Under the pieces are notes generated by a model that searched no databases, was not told where the DNA came from, and was given only the letters and a program-made list of their open reading frames with translations. Of a stretch of DNA of 64,000 bases, positions 1-7,970 are shown piece by piece. The first letter of the stretch is position 1; each line of letters begins with the position of its first letter. The stretch comes from Nitrososphaerota archaeon (GTDB lineage: Archaea > Thermoproteota > Nitrososphaeria > Nitrososphaerales > JACPRH01), in NCBI GenBank assembly GCA_023379805.1, contig JAMCPI010000007.1, positions 1-64,000 of the forward strand. The letters are read 5' to 3'. A program made the position numbers and the translations under genes.

Positions 1-123
1 AGGTTCTTCGCATGGATCGAGAACTTCAGAAAACTAACAGTAAGATATGAAAGACTCTCAGAAACATTCTCGGCATTAATCCACATCGCCTGCATCATGA
101 TACTATGGAGAGTATTGAGATAG
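1..123 (+). mobile_element. IS5-like transposase, 3' end (partial)
   Basis: Reading frame 1 is open from the window edge to a TAG at 121-123. It encodes a tail with RFFAWIENFRKL, YERL and an LIHIAC segment, which matches the C-terminal end of DDE transposases of the IS5/IS1182 type as I know them. Only 40 residues are visible, so the catalytic residues and the left end of the element lie outside. I cannot define the terminal inverted repeat. The gene is either a complete insertion element running in from the left or a remnant. Confidence 0.75.
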
Positions 124-157
124 GTTCATTCAGGTCTCATTATGGCTGCTTTACCTA

Positions 158-178
158 GAATTAACAGTTTGTTAATTC
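158..178. terminator. Short perfect hairpin after transposase
   Basis: A 9-bp perfect inverted repeat (GAATTAACA / TGTTAATTC) with a 3-nt loop sits between the transposase end and the convergent NosY-like gene. It could be a terminator or part of an insertion-element end. It is too AT-rich and short to be sure. Confidence 0.3.
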
Positions 179-312
179 CGATGACTCTTCCAGATGTTGG
201 AATATCAATTAAAGGGGAATGCGGATAATTAAGTCTCTAAAAAAGAATACCTGCCAGCCCAGCGTGTTTTTCCCTTCGCCAAGCTGGAGTTTAGTCGGCC
301 TACCTGTTTGGT

Positions 313-1143
313 TTAGACGTCTTTTCTGATGAAGAGGACGAATGATCCGATTAGTGGTACTAGTACCCATGCTATCATTGCTGTGTAAAGGAACGGTAGG
401 ATTCCGTTTGCTCCGAATACCTTTACCATTGCGAGGCCGAGTTGACCTAGGCTGATGGGGTTTGCCATCATCTTGGGTGTCATTATTAGTGCGTATGTGG
501 AGATTTGTCTGACTAGTTCTAGAGGATTGGCTACTACAATGGGTATCATGTAGACTGGATCGAAGGCCATTGTTACGATCATGCTGAGGAAGCCCATGTC
601 GATTAGAACTGCAAAGAGGAACCAGAAGAATAGTGCGACACCAAGTGCCATGTTTCGGTCTTTGCTTACCACTGATATCAAGAAGGCTAGTCCAAGCATT
701 GCGGCTGTTAGGATGTATGCGATGCCTATGACGTAGAAGTACTGGACTGTAGGTACCTCCATGATGATTAGTGCAGCTACACCCATACCTATCAGGATGG
801 CTGTTGCGATTGCTAGAAATATTCCTGTGAACTTTCCTACGTAGATGTTGACTCTTGAGATCGGCTGTGCTAGGAGAAGCTCCATCGTGTGTCTGTCTCT
901 TTCACCTACAATCGCTGCGGAACCGATTGGCAACGCGATTAAGGGTAGGAATGGGAAGACCACTTGTGTGGTTCCTGAGATAAGTGTCTCTATTCCCGGC
1001 GCCATCATGCCGAGCGCATAAGCTACTACGAACGGTAGTCCGATGACGAGGAAGAAGGAGATGACTGTGAAAGATATTAGCCATCTACTTCGGATAGAGT
1101 CTTTAAACTCCTTTGTTATGATTGCTAGGACGCGTGGTGCCAT
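313..1143 (-). CDS. NosY-like ABC-2 type permease (copy 1)
   Basis: A 276-residue membrane protein with about six hydrophobic segments. It begins with a KEFKDSIRSRW amphipathic stretch and carries an ERDRHTMELLLAQP loop between helices 2 and 3, a pattern typical of NosY/ABC-2 permeases. It starts 3 nt after the stop of the ATPase gene at 1147-2067, so the two form one exporter. In N2O-reductase operons NosFY with NosD helps build the copper-sulfur centre. Other members export antibiotics or Na+, so the substrate here is not known. A close paralogue lies at 7131-7964. Confidence 0.85.
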   Translation of the reverse strand: MAPRVLAIITKEFKDSIRSRWLISFTVISFFLVIGLPFVVAYALGMMAPGIETLISGTTQVVFPFLPLIALPIGSAAIVGERDRHTMELLLAQPISRVNIYVGKFTGIFLAIATAILIGMGVAALIIMEVPTVQYFYVIGIAYILTAAMLGLAFLISVVSKDRNMALGVALFFWFLFAVLIDMGFLSMIVTMAFDPVYMIPIVVANPLELVRQISTYALIMTPKMMANPISLGQLGLAMVKVFGANGILPFLYTAMIAWVLVPLIGSFVLFIRKDV

Positions 1144-1146
1144 CTT

Positions 1147-2067
1147 TTATGGCGCCTCCGTTGCCTTCATGAACGCAACTTCCAGGCTAGGCTCATCAAC
1201 TCTGAAGTTGGTGGGTGTGAAACCTGCTACATCTAATGCCTTTAGCAATTCGAACTTGTCTCCATGCTCACAGGCCACAACTATTTGTCCCTTGTGGATC
1301 TCTGCATCTTTGAAGCCTGCCTTCTCAACAGCATGCAGCATGTCCTGCGCATCATATGCGCCAACATCTATGAGTAGATGTTCACGTAGATCTGCCTTGT
1401 TCATAAAATCATCTACTAGACCTGAGCCGACAAGTTTTCCTCGGTTTATCACCAGGACATTGCCCTTGAACAGCCTAATTTCATGAGCTTCTCTTAATAG
1501 GTGTGTTGATACGATGACGCTCTTGCCTCTGCCGAGCAGCTCGCCGAGCAGTTCTCTGAATCTCAGCTGTCCCTGCACATCAAGTTGTGATGTAGGTTCA
1601 TCAAGTATCAGGATAGGTGGATCTGAAAGCTGCGAAATTCCGAGCATCAGCCTTTGCTTCATACCACCTGACAAGGCTCGAGCCTTTCGATCTCTGAAGC
1701 GCACTAGTTTGATGTCCTTCAGGGTTTCAAGTACACGTTGGGGTTTGACTCCTTTTACTCCTGCATAGAACTTTAGGTTATCCTCAACGGATAGATCGTC
1801 GTAGGGTGCAGAGTGTTGGGGTAGATAACCGATGTTTTCTCTCACCCACTTACCCTCTTTTCTTGTATCTCTGCCGTCCACCAGAATGCTTCCATCAAAG
1901 TTCAGGAGACCTAAAATACATCTGAACATTGTGGTTTTACCGGCGCCGTTTGGTCCAAGGACTGCGTAGATCTTGCCTTTTCCTACGTCGAAGGTTACAT
2001 CATCGAGTGCCTTGAACTTGCCGTACTTTTTAGTAACATGTTTTACTTCTATAGATTGAGCCGACAA
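1147..2067 (-). CDS. NosF-like ABC transporter ATPase (copy 1)
   Basis: A 306-residue cytoplasmic ATPase. Walker A is GPNGAGKTT, the signature is LSGGMKQRL and Walker B is LILDEP; a C-terminal extension of about 90 residues resembles that of ABC-2 exporters. The start is TTG at 2067; the TATA box at 2093-2100 predicts transcription from about 2070, so the message is nearly leaderless. It pairs with the permease at 313-1143. Its paralogue at 7971-8912 shares the KYGKF N-terminus. Substrate unknown; NosF-type metal-centre assembly is one reading. Confidence 0.88.
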   Translation of the reverse strand: MSAQSIEVKHVTKKYGKFKALDDVTFDVGKGKIYAVLGPNGAGKTTMFRCILGLLNFDGSILVDGRDTRKEGKWVRENIGYLPQHSAPYDDLSVEDNLKFYAGVKGVKPQRVLETLKDIKLVRFRDRKARALSGGMKQRLMLGISQLSDPPILILDEPTSQLDVQGQLRFRELLGELLGRGKSVIVSTHLLREAHEIRLFKGNVLVINRGKLVGSGLVDDFMNKADLREHLLIDVGAYDAQDMLHAVEKAGFKDAEIHKGQIVVACEHGDKFELLKALDVAGFTPTNFRVDEPSLEVAFMKATEAP

Positions 2068-2092
2068 CGCAGTACGCTTACTGTAATATGAT

Positions 2093-2100
2093 TTTTATAA
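2093..2100 (-). promoter_or_regulatory. TATA box of NosF-like gene
   Basis: TTTATAAA on the minus strand, centred about 29 nt before the TTG at 2067. The spacing predicts a nearly leaderless transcript. Confidence 0.55.
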
Positions 2101-2212
2101 ACGTTTCTAAGAAGTAAGAACCCGTACATTCTTACTCTCGATAAGCTTCTAGATTAGCTTCAGCAGCGGATATCTGTTGAAAACTGAAAATGAAAAGGGG
2201 GCTTCCGTGTGT

Positions 2213-3265
2213 TTAGAAGCCTCGGTATCTCCAGATTATGATTGCTGTTACGACAACTACAATTGCGAAGATTGGGATAATGATGAGAAGTGGATCTATC
2301 TCTACTCCTTTCGGCTCTGGACCCTTTATTGCGTCAGCGAGTTCACTGTCAAGAACGAAACCGACTCCTTTGATATCTGAGCCGAGACCAGTTGTTATTG
2401 TGGCTGTTTTAACTCCTGCTCTGTCTGATTTGATGGCTGTTAGGGTTAGGGTCTTGTCTTTGGCTTCAGATACAACCATTATCTCTGCGAGATGGTCTTT
2501 CACCAAGTCTCTGTCTATCTTGACGATGGCTCCTGTCTTCTGCTCTGCTACGTATAGATCGCTAAGTGTCTGGGCGTAAAGGATCTGCTTCGGTGTACCT
2601 TCAGCGATTTGTGTTACTGTTCTCACGTTATGGGTTGTGTGTGATACTGCTAGGACTTTGCCGTCTGCAGTTGTTACGAGTATATCACCGCTAAAGTCTC
2701 CGAACTCGTCACGTGCTACCGTTACTGCTGTTGGGGCGGAGTTGGCTCCCAAATCAGCGACTTTTTCACGATCACCGTTTCTATCAATTACCCAGACTAC
2801 TCCATCTTTTGTCACTGCGGCTAATTTGTCATTCCAATATGCACGGTTATCGAAGGCAAGGCCCACTACATCAACTCCGTTTGCGGGTGTCGTGAAGACC
2901 CTTACAGTGTTTCCGTCGGCGCTAATTTCATGGATCTGGTCGCCGGAGGTGGCGTAGATGTAGCCTGCTGGGAAGTATACGCCTGAAGAGGCAGCGATAT
3001 GGGTGTTATCTCCTTTAGCCGCGAATGTGGCTCCGAAGCGGTTTATCGATCTGTCATGAGGATCTACAGCGTATAGTTTAGTGATGTTGTCTTCTGCTGA
3101 TGGGAAAATGAACAGTTTTCCTGTCCATATTAATCCTGACGGAGGGTTGTCCATAGATATGTAGTTCTCAGTTTTCACTTGTGCCTGTGCGAATGCTGGA
3201 ATTAGTTGAAACAGCATTAAGATGAGCAGCGAAGATACTGTAACCTGAGTCTTCAGGTGGTTCAT
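2213..3265 (-). CDS. Secreted beta-propeller-like protein with C-terminal membrane anchor
   Basis: A 350-residue protein with a signal peptide (LLILMLFQLIPAFAQAQ, residues 14-30). The body has repeated short strands with NG/DG turns (YAVDPHDRS, QIHEIS, VWVIDRNG, VLAVSHTTH, IVKIDRD), as in SMP-30/NHL-type propellers. A C-terminal helix (LLIIIPIFAIVVVV) is followed by WRYR. It should therefore sit on the outer face of the membrane. The gene is 145 nt upstream of the NosFY-like pair on the same strand but that pair has its own TATA box. No paired His-His copper motif is present, so it is not an N2O reductase. Function unknown; it may partner the exporter. Confidence 0.75.
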   Translation of the reverse strand: MNHLKTQVTVSSLLILMLFQLIPAFAQAQVKTENYISMDNPPSGLIWTGKLFIFPSAEDNITKLYAVDPHDRSINRFGATFAAKGDNTHIAASSGVYFPAGYIYATSGDQIHEISADGNTVRVFTTPANGVDVVGLAFDNRAYWNDKLAAVTKDGVVWVIDRNGDREKVADLGANSAPTAVTVARDEFGDFSGDILVTTADGKVLAVSHTTHNVRTVTQIAEGTPKQILYAQTLSDLYVAEQKTGAIVKIDRDLVKDHLAEIMVVSEAKDKTLTLTAIKSDRAGVKTATITTGLGSDIKGVGFVLDSELADAIKGPEPKGVEIDPLLIIIPIFAIVVVVTAIIIWRYRGF

Positions 3266-3290
3266 GGCTTTTCCAAATAGACACTTATCA

Positions 3291-3297
3291 ATATAAG
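3291..3297 (-). promoter_or_regulatory. TATA box of beta-propeller gene
   Basis: CTTATAT on the minus strand is centred about 29 nt upstream of the ATG at 3265, predicting transcription from about 3267, i.e. a leaderless message. Confidence 0.55.
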
Positions 3298-3331
3298 CTT
3301 TTAATTCTGCCGCTTGATCCAGCGAAATTAT

Positions 3332-4207
3332 CTATTGAGCAGAGCCTAATGTGAAGCCGCGCACAAGGTACCGTCGGATCACCAGTACCAGGGCAACTGC
3401 AGGGAGAAAAGCTAATACTCCTCCTGTATTGATTTGATCCCATTCTACAATTTTGAAGCCGCTGGACTCTCCCATTCCATACCAGACACCTTTGGTCACG
3501 GTCTTTGTTAGGGGTCCGGTCAGCAGTGATGAGTAGAGGAATTCGTTCCAAGTGAGTACGAACGCGAATATGATTGTGGCGATTAGTCCAGGGATTACAA
3601 GTGGAAGAGCTATTCTTCTGAAGACTGTGGTTTCGGAGGCACCATAGAGAGAAGCCGCCTCCCAGATGTCTCTAGGAATATCTTGGAAGAAACCGCGCAT
3701 CATCCATACAACTACAGGCAGGTTTAGCACCCAGTAAACCACCATCATGCCTTGGTAGGTGTCCCAGAGACCGATCTGTGCGTAAATCGCGTAGAATGGG
3801 ACGATCACCGCGAAGGGTGAGATTGTCCTCAGTATCAGTATCAGGAACTCGAATAGGCTCTTGCCTCGGAAGCGATGCCTAGCCAAGGTGAATGCTGCCG
3901 GAGTTCCTATTGCGATACTTGTCAGAACGCTTGAAAGCGCGATTATCACTGTATTAAGGACCAATATTGGAAACGCGTCATAGGCAAAGGCGTTAAAGTA
4001 ATTGATTGTACTAGGGCGAAATCCACCGCTGAAAAATGGAACGCCCCCTATCCAGCCTATTCCTTTTCCAGCTAGGAGCGGGCTGAGATCTATGCGGAAG
4101 CTTTCCAAAATCATGATTGTAATTGGCCAAATGATCCATAGGCAGATCAAGACGTAAATTAGTATGCGTCGAGCCTGTCGTAGCTTACGTTTAGTGTCTT
4201 CATTCAT
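3332..4207 (-). CDS. MalG-type ABC transporter permease
   Basis: A 291-residue inner-membrane permease with six predicted helices. The EAA loop reads EAASLYGASETTVFRRIALP, the contact site for a MalK-type ATPase. The first helix follows a basic cytoplasmic start (MNEDTKRKLRQARR). It lies 3 nt downstream of the MalF-like partner at 4211-5128. This class imports sugars, polyols or similar solutes. No solute-binding protein and no ATPase of this type lies in the window, so the substrate cannot be assigned. Confidence 0.88.
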   Translation of the reverse strand: MNEDTKRKLRQARRILIYVLICLWIIWPITIMILESFRIDLSPLLAGKGIGWIGGVPFFSGGFRPSTINYFNAFAYDAFPILVLNTVIIALSSVLTSIAIGTPAAFTLARHRFRGKSLFEFLILILRTISPFAVIVPFYAIYAQIGLWDTYQGMMVVYWVLNLPVVVWMMRGFFQDIPRDIWEAASLYGASETTVFRRIALPLVIPGLIATIIFAFVLTWNEFLYSSLLTGPLTKTVTKGVWYGMGESSGFKIVEWDQINTGGVLAFLPAVALVLVIRRYLVRGFTLGSAQ

Positions 4208-4210
4208 AGT

Positions 4211-5128
4211 TTAACGTGCCTCCCAAGTTCGTCGTCCAACTCTCAGGATGATGATTGTCACGACTAAGCTTATGAGCAGTAGTGTAAGCGCAATTGTTGC
4301 GATGTAAGAGTAAGGTGAGCCGTAGACTGGGAAGCTCAGCATCTTATACATCATCAGGCTCAACGTATCTATTGGTGTCCCGATGTTTTCTTGACCGATC
4401 CATCCTGCCCATGTAAAAGGGATCTCAAAGGATCGAAATGCGTCGATCGAGCGTATTGCGATAACTATGTAGATGACTGGGCTTCGCATCAACATCGGCA
4501 AAGTAACTCGTCTGAAGCTCTGCCATGGTGAGGCGCCATGAAGATCCGCGGCTTCGAAGATTCCTTTAGGTATTGTCTGAAGTACACTCAGTATGACTAA
4601 CATAAAGAGAGGTGTCCAGAGCCACGCATCTGAAACTACGATGAACGTAAAGGCGAGGTTCGGATCGAATACGTTGACCATCGGTAGCCCAAGATCGTAT
4701 TTTAGAACAACATTGAGATCATCCCATATCGCTGGGGGTGCAAAGAAGATTCCAGCTACGAGGGGTGAAACAGCAACAGGCAGAATCAAGATAGTCTGTA
4801 GATGCCTGAAGCCTTTGTCTCGAAAAATGAGCATGGCGAATGTTAAGCCAAGCAGGAAGGACAGAGTTACTGTTCCGAAGACGTAGAGTAAGGTGACTCT
4901 GACCGATGTCCAGAAGCTAACATCAGTTATCATCTTCAGGTAGTTGGCTGCGCCGATGTAAATCGGCTCTGGGGTGTTGGGGTTGAACTCGGTTACGCTC
5001 AAGTAAATGGAGTAAGCGATGGGGTACCCCTCCACTAGCAGCAGCACCAGGATTGCTGGAACGATGAAAAGGTATGGTAACGTATTCCTCAACCGCTCTG
5101 CATCCCAATTAGGTGGGAGTCGCTGCAT
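4211..5128 (-). CDS. MalF-type ABC transporter permease
   Basis: A permease of about 305 residues with six helices, starting MQRLPPNWDAERLRN before helix 1. The EAA loop is EAADLHGASPWQSFRRVTLP. The frame stays open upstream to 5392, but that stretch overlaps cooT and looks non-coding (Ser/Thr/Arg-rich), so I start at the ATG at 5128. The AT box at 5131-5140 lies too close to this ATG; a TTG at 5092 (codon 13) is an alternative start. It pairs with the MalG-like gene at 3332-4207. Confidence 0.83.
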   Translation of the reverse strand: MQRLPPNWDAERLRNTLPYLFIVPAILVLLLVEGYPIAYSIYLSVTEFNPNTPEPIYIGAANYLKMITDVSFWTSVRVTLLYVFGTVTLSFLLGLTFAMLIFRDKGFRHLQTILILPVAVSPLVAGIFFAPPAIWDDLNVVLKYDLGLPMVNVFDPNLAFTFIVVSDAWLWTPLFMLVILSVLQTIPKGIFEAADLHGASPWQSFRRVTLPMLMRSPVIYIVIAIRSIDAFRSFEIPFTWAGWIGQENIGTPIDTLSLMMYKMLSFPVYGSPYSYIATIALTLLLISLVVTIIILRVGRRTWEAR

Positions 5129-5130
5129 AT

Positions 5131-5140
5131 CTATAAATAT
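5131..5140. promoter_or_regulatory. Shared TATA-like box between malF-like gene and cooT
   Basis: CTATAAATAT on the plus strand reads as ATATTTATAG on the minus strand. On the plus strand it predicts transcription near 5162, 16 nt before the cooT ATG. On the minus strand it would favour the TTG at 5092 for the permease. Confidence 0.45.
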
Positions 5141-5177
5141 TTCAAGTTTATCGAATCTGTTTGTAGGTGTATTTGTA

Positions 5178-5405
5178 ATGTGTGAGTTCAAGGTCTTCGT
5201 TAAGCGGGGCGGCCGAGAAGAGGCTGTGGCAGAGGACATCGTGTACGCCAAAGATGAGGGCAGTTCAATTGTTCTCAAAGATGTGCTGGGTAACTCTGTT
5301 AAAGTTGGGAATGCCTCTATTCTTGAGGTCGACGTTGAGGCTGAGCGGTTGATTCTCGCAGAGAACACTACGCCGCGTGAGCGTGTTGACAAAGGTATTA
5401 GGTGA
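5178..5405 (+). CDS. cooT: CooT-family nickel-binding protein
   Basis: A 75-residue protein beginning MCEFKVFVKRGG, followed by AEDIVYAKDE, VLKDVLG and DVEAERLILAE. This is the small beta-barrel pattern of CooT proteins, where the Cys next to the initiator Met binds Ni(II). In Rhodospirillum CooT takes part in nickel insertion into CO dehydrogenase. I chose the ATG at 5178 because it places the conserved MC at the N-terminus; earlier in-frame Mets would bury it. Two CooC-type ATPases follow, which strongly supports the assignment. The C-terminal tail (PRERVDKGIR) is slightly longer than usual. Confidence 0.8.
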   Translation: MCEFKVFVKRGGREEAVAEDIVYAKDEGSSIVLKDVLGNSVKVGNASILEVDVEAERLILAENTTPRERVDKGIR

Positions 5406-5454
5406 CCGGTGGTTAACTGACCTTAGTGTTCCGCTGGAGGGAAATTAGAAAGGT

Positions 5455-6234
5455 TTGACATTCAGCATTGCTGTTTCAGGCAAAGGAGGTACGGGTAAGA
5501 CCACTATCTCTGCGCTACTGGTTTCTCTTCTCAAAAACCCTAACAGTGATCCAATACTAGCAGTAGACGCGGATCCTAATTCGAATCTGAACGAGGCCTT
5601 AGGAGTCAAGGCTGAGCTCTCAGTAGGGCGGGCACGCGAGCTGCTTCTGGAGAACAAGGATAAGCTAGGTCCGAATCAGACTAAGGAGGATTACTTCAAC
5701 TACCTGTTCCAGAGTGCTGTTGAGGAGTTCGACGGCTTCGACCTGCTAGTTATGGGTAGGGCAGAGGGCCCCGGGTGCTACTGCTACGTTAACAATTTGC
5801 TCAGGAAAATTATGGATGAGCTCGCCGGGCGATATCAGCTAATGATTGTGGATACCGAGGCCGGGCTGGAGCACTTCAGTCGAAGGACGACCCGAGACAT
5901 CGACATACTTCTGGTTGTGACCGATCCTACCGCTAAGGGTGTAATGACCGCGAAACGAGTTAGCGATCTTATTAAGTCACTTAACGTGGGTATACACAAA
6001 GCGTTCCTAATCATAAACCGGGTTCCCCCGCAGTTCATGAATAAGGTCAAGGATCTGGAGAAGGCTTCAGGACTCAAATGCATCGCAGTTATTCCTGAAG
6101 ACTCTTCGGTTCAGGAGTATGATTTGGCTGGAAAACCCATTCCAGATCTACCTGACAACTCCCCAGCTTTGAATGCGGTTAAAGAACTCGTGGAGAAGCT
6201 AGGGATTCCTCAGCTTGAAAAGGTGAAGCCTTAA
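5455..6234 (+). CDS. cooC: CooC-type nickel-insertion ATPase 1
   Basis: A 259-residue MinD/SIMIBI-class ATPase. The deviant Walker A is GKGGTGKTT (residues 9-17), and a Cys-x-Cys pair lies at 108 and 110 (GCYC), the metal site of CooC at the dimer interface. DTEAGLEHFSRR matches the switch II region. Start is TTG at 5455. In known systems CooC dimerises on nickel and ATP and helps load nickel into CO dehydrogenase or acetyl-CoA synthase. A second CooC begins 1 nt after its stop. No CO dehydrogenase gene lies in the window. Confidence 0.87.
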   Translation: MTFSIAVSGKGGTGKTTISALLVSLLKNPNSDPILAVDADPNSNLNEALGVKAELSVGRARELLLENKDKLGPNQTKEDYFNYLFQSAVEEFDGFDLLVMGRAEGPGCYCYVNNLLRKIMDELAGRYQLMIVDTEAGLEHFSRRTTRDIDILLVVTDPTAKGVMTAKRVSDLIKSLNVGIHKAFLIINRVPPQFMNKVKDLEKASGLKCIAVIPEDSSVQEYDLAGKPIPDLPDNSPALNAVKELVEKLGIPQLEKVKP

Positions 6235-6235
6235 C

Positions 6236-7030
6236 GTGAAGCTAGCTGTCGTAGGCAAAGGGGGGGTAGGTAAAACCCTGATATCAGGAACCCTCGCCCG
6301 ACTTTTGGCCCGAGATGGCTACAAGGTCTTGGCGATAGATGTGGATCCTTCTATGAACTTAGCCTATTCTATCGGGGTGCCAGTTGATGTTGCCGCTAAA
6401 ATTGTTCCTCTCTCAGAGGATCATGACTTGATTGAGGAGCGGACGGGTGCGAGGCCGGGCTCTTCAGGATCGGTTTTCAGCTTGACCCCGACTGTTTTCG
6501 ACATCGCTGAGAAGTACGGTGTACCAGGCCCTGATGGTATTCGGTTACTTGTGATGGGTACTGTTCGTTCAGGTGGTTCAGGCTGCATGTGCCCAACGAA
6601 TGCGTTGGCGAAGGCCTTGATGCGGCATCTTCTGGTCTCGGTGAAGGAGGCGGTTGTGATGGATATGGAGGCTGGGCTTGAGCATCTTGGTCGTGGAACT
6701 GTCAGAGGTGTTGATGCGATGCTGTGTGTGGTTGAGCCTCGGATGCAGTCGATTGAAACTGCTAAGCGTATCGAGGATCTCTCTAAGGATCTGGGTGTTA
6801 AGACTGTTCTCGTTGTGGCTAACAAGGTTAAGCGTGATGAGGATTTGGCTCTAATTGAGCGGGCTCTTGCTGGTTCCGATATGCGTATAATCGCATCAAT
6901 CCCGTACGATGAGTCAATGGAGCAGGCCGATATGTCGCGGACAGCTCCGTTAGATTTCGCGCCCGACTCCACAGTTGTCAAAGCTGTGGATCTCCTCAAA
7001 CACAGTATTATCTCTCGCTACAGCCGGTAA
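6236..7030 (+). CDS. cooC: CooC-type nickel-insertion ATPase 2
   Basis: A 264-residue paralogue of the preceding gene. Walker A is GKGGVGKTL, the Cys-x-Cys pair is at 117 and 119 (GCMC) and DMEAGLEHLGRGT forms the switch region. Start is GTG at 6236, immediately after the previous stop, so the pair is co-translated. The two copies differ around the metal site (GPGCYC versus GSGCMC), which suggests either a heterodimer or separate clients. Role as in CooC1; the client enzyme is not in the window. Confidence 0.87.
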   Translation: MKLAVVGKGGVGKTLISGTLARLLARDGYKVLAIDVDPSMNLAYSIGVPVDVAAKIVPLSEDHDLIEERTGARPGSSGSVFSLTPTVFDIAEKYGVPGPDGIRLLVMGTVRSGGSGCMCPTNALAKALMRHLLVSVKEAVVMDMEAGLEHLGRGTVRGVDAMLCVVEPRMQSIETAKRIEDLSKDLGVKTVLVVANKVKRDEDLALIERALAGSDMRIIASIPYDESMEQADMSRTAPLDFAPDSTVVKAVDLLKHSIISRYSR

Positions 7031-7130
7031 TTAGTTAGTCGTTTAGCTAGCTAGATGGCTGGATAGTCACCTAACAACTAGTTGCTTGTCGCTAGTTTAG
7101 TCAGTCTATTAGGCCTTAGCTAGTTGCTGG
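7031..7130. repeat. TAG/CTAG-rich low-complexity spacer
   Basis: The 100-nt spacer between two convergent genes is built of imperfect copies of TTAGTTAG, CTAGCTAG and CTAGTTGCT. It contains no gene. A hairpin-forming terminator region for both genes is possible, but no single clean stem stands out. Confidence 0.4.
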
Positions 7131-7964
7131 TTAGTTGTCTCTTAGGTAGAACTCTATTGTCGAGAACACCATTGCTGCAGCGAACCATGCTCCCATTGAT
7201 ATTGTGAGCGGCACTAGGGATCCGTTGAAGCCGAAGTAGCGTATCATGAACTGTTCAGAGACGCTTGGCGAGAATTCTGGTCGTATCAGTATGAATGCGA
7301 TGATGCGGGTGGTCTCTATCGGGTTGAAAAGTATGAAGTACAGGAAGGATTGGCTTTCGCCTGATGCTATAAAAGTCACGCCTAGCAGCCCGATGTCGTA
7401 GATCACTGTCATGAAGAGCCAAATGAAGAGAGCTATTGATATTGCCATTGCTCGGCTGGCTGATATTACTGATATAGCGAAGGATACCGCAAGCATGACC
7501 GCTGACATTCCTACAAGTATCATGACTCCGTAGAAGAAGTCGTGTAATCCCACCTCAGCTACGTTCGTGCTTCCGAATGAAGGTAGCAGTGCGAGTCCGA
7601 CTCCGACGACCATTATCACCGAGATCGTCAGAAATAATCCGATGTATTTGCCTATGAGCACATCGATGCGTCTAATAGGTTGTGATAGCAGGTACGCGAT
7701 TGTTCTTTGCTCCTTTTCGGCGGAGACGCTTAGAGCACCGATGCTGATAGTGATTAAAGCGCCAAGCGAGGTTGCGACACTTAGGAATGTCCCTATCTTA
7801 CCAGGTATATTCGAGTAAGGGAAGAGTCCCAGCAAAACTAGGGATAAGTAGGGTATCTGAAGAACCAAAAGAAAGAAGAGCGCTGAGAGTACAAGAAACC
7901 ATCGGTTGGTGATGGAGTCCTTGAACTCCTTCTTTGCGATGATTATAATCGGTGGGAACTTCAT
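7131..7964 (-). CDS. NosY-like ABC-2 type permease (copy 2)
   Basis: A 277-residue membrane protein with about six helices. It opens with KKEFKDSITNRW, nearly the same as copy 1, and has the EKEQRTIAYLLSQPI loop seen in this family. It ends 100 nt from CooC2 in convergent orientation and follows its ATPase gene by 6 nt. Substrate unknown. Copy 1 and copy 2 enclose the cooT-cooC-cooC genes, so duplication followed by divergence is likely. Confidence 0.85.
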   Translation of the reverse strand: MKFPPIIIIAKKEFKDSITNRWFLVLSALFFLLVLQIPYLSLVLLGLFPYSNIPGKIGTFLSVATSLGALITISIGALSVSAEKEQRTIAYLLSQPIRRIDVLIGKYIGLFLTISVIMVVGVGLALLPSFGSTNVAEVGLHDFFYGVMILVGMSAVMLAVSFAISVISASRAMAISIALFIWLFMTVIYDIGLLGVTFIASGESQSFLYFILFNPIETTRIIAFILIRPEFSPSVSEQFMIRYFGFNGSLVPLTISMGAWFAAAMVFSTIEFYLRDN

Positions 7965-7970
7965 CTTTAC

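Noticed and set aside
2213-3265. Split N2O reductase (propeller here, CuA domain at 19.5-22 kb)
   Set aside because: NosZ has a larger propeller with seven His ligands, including a His-His pair, for the CuZ centre. This protein is 350 residues, has few scattered His and a C-terminal anchor.
5129-5392. N-terminal extension of the MalF-like permease
   Set aside because: The added 88 residues are Ser/Thr/Arg-rich, unlike any permease start, and lie antisense to cooT.
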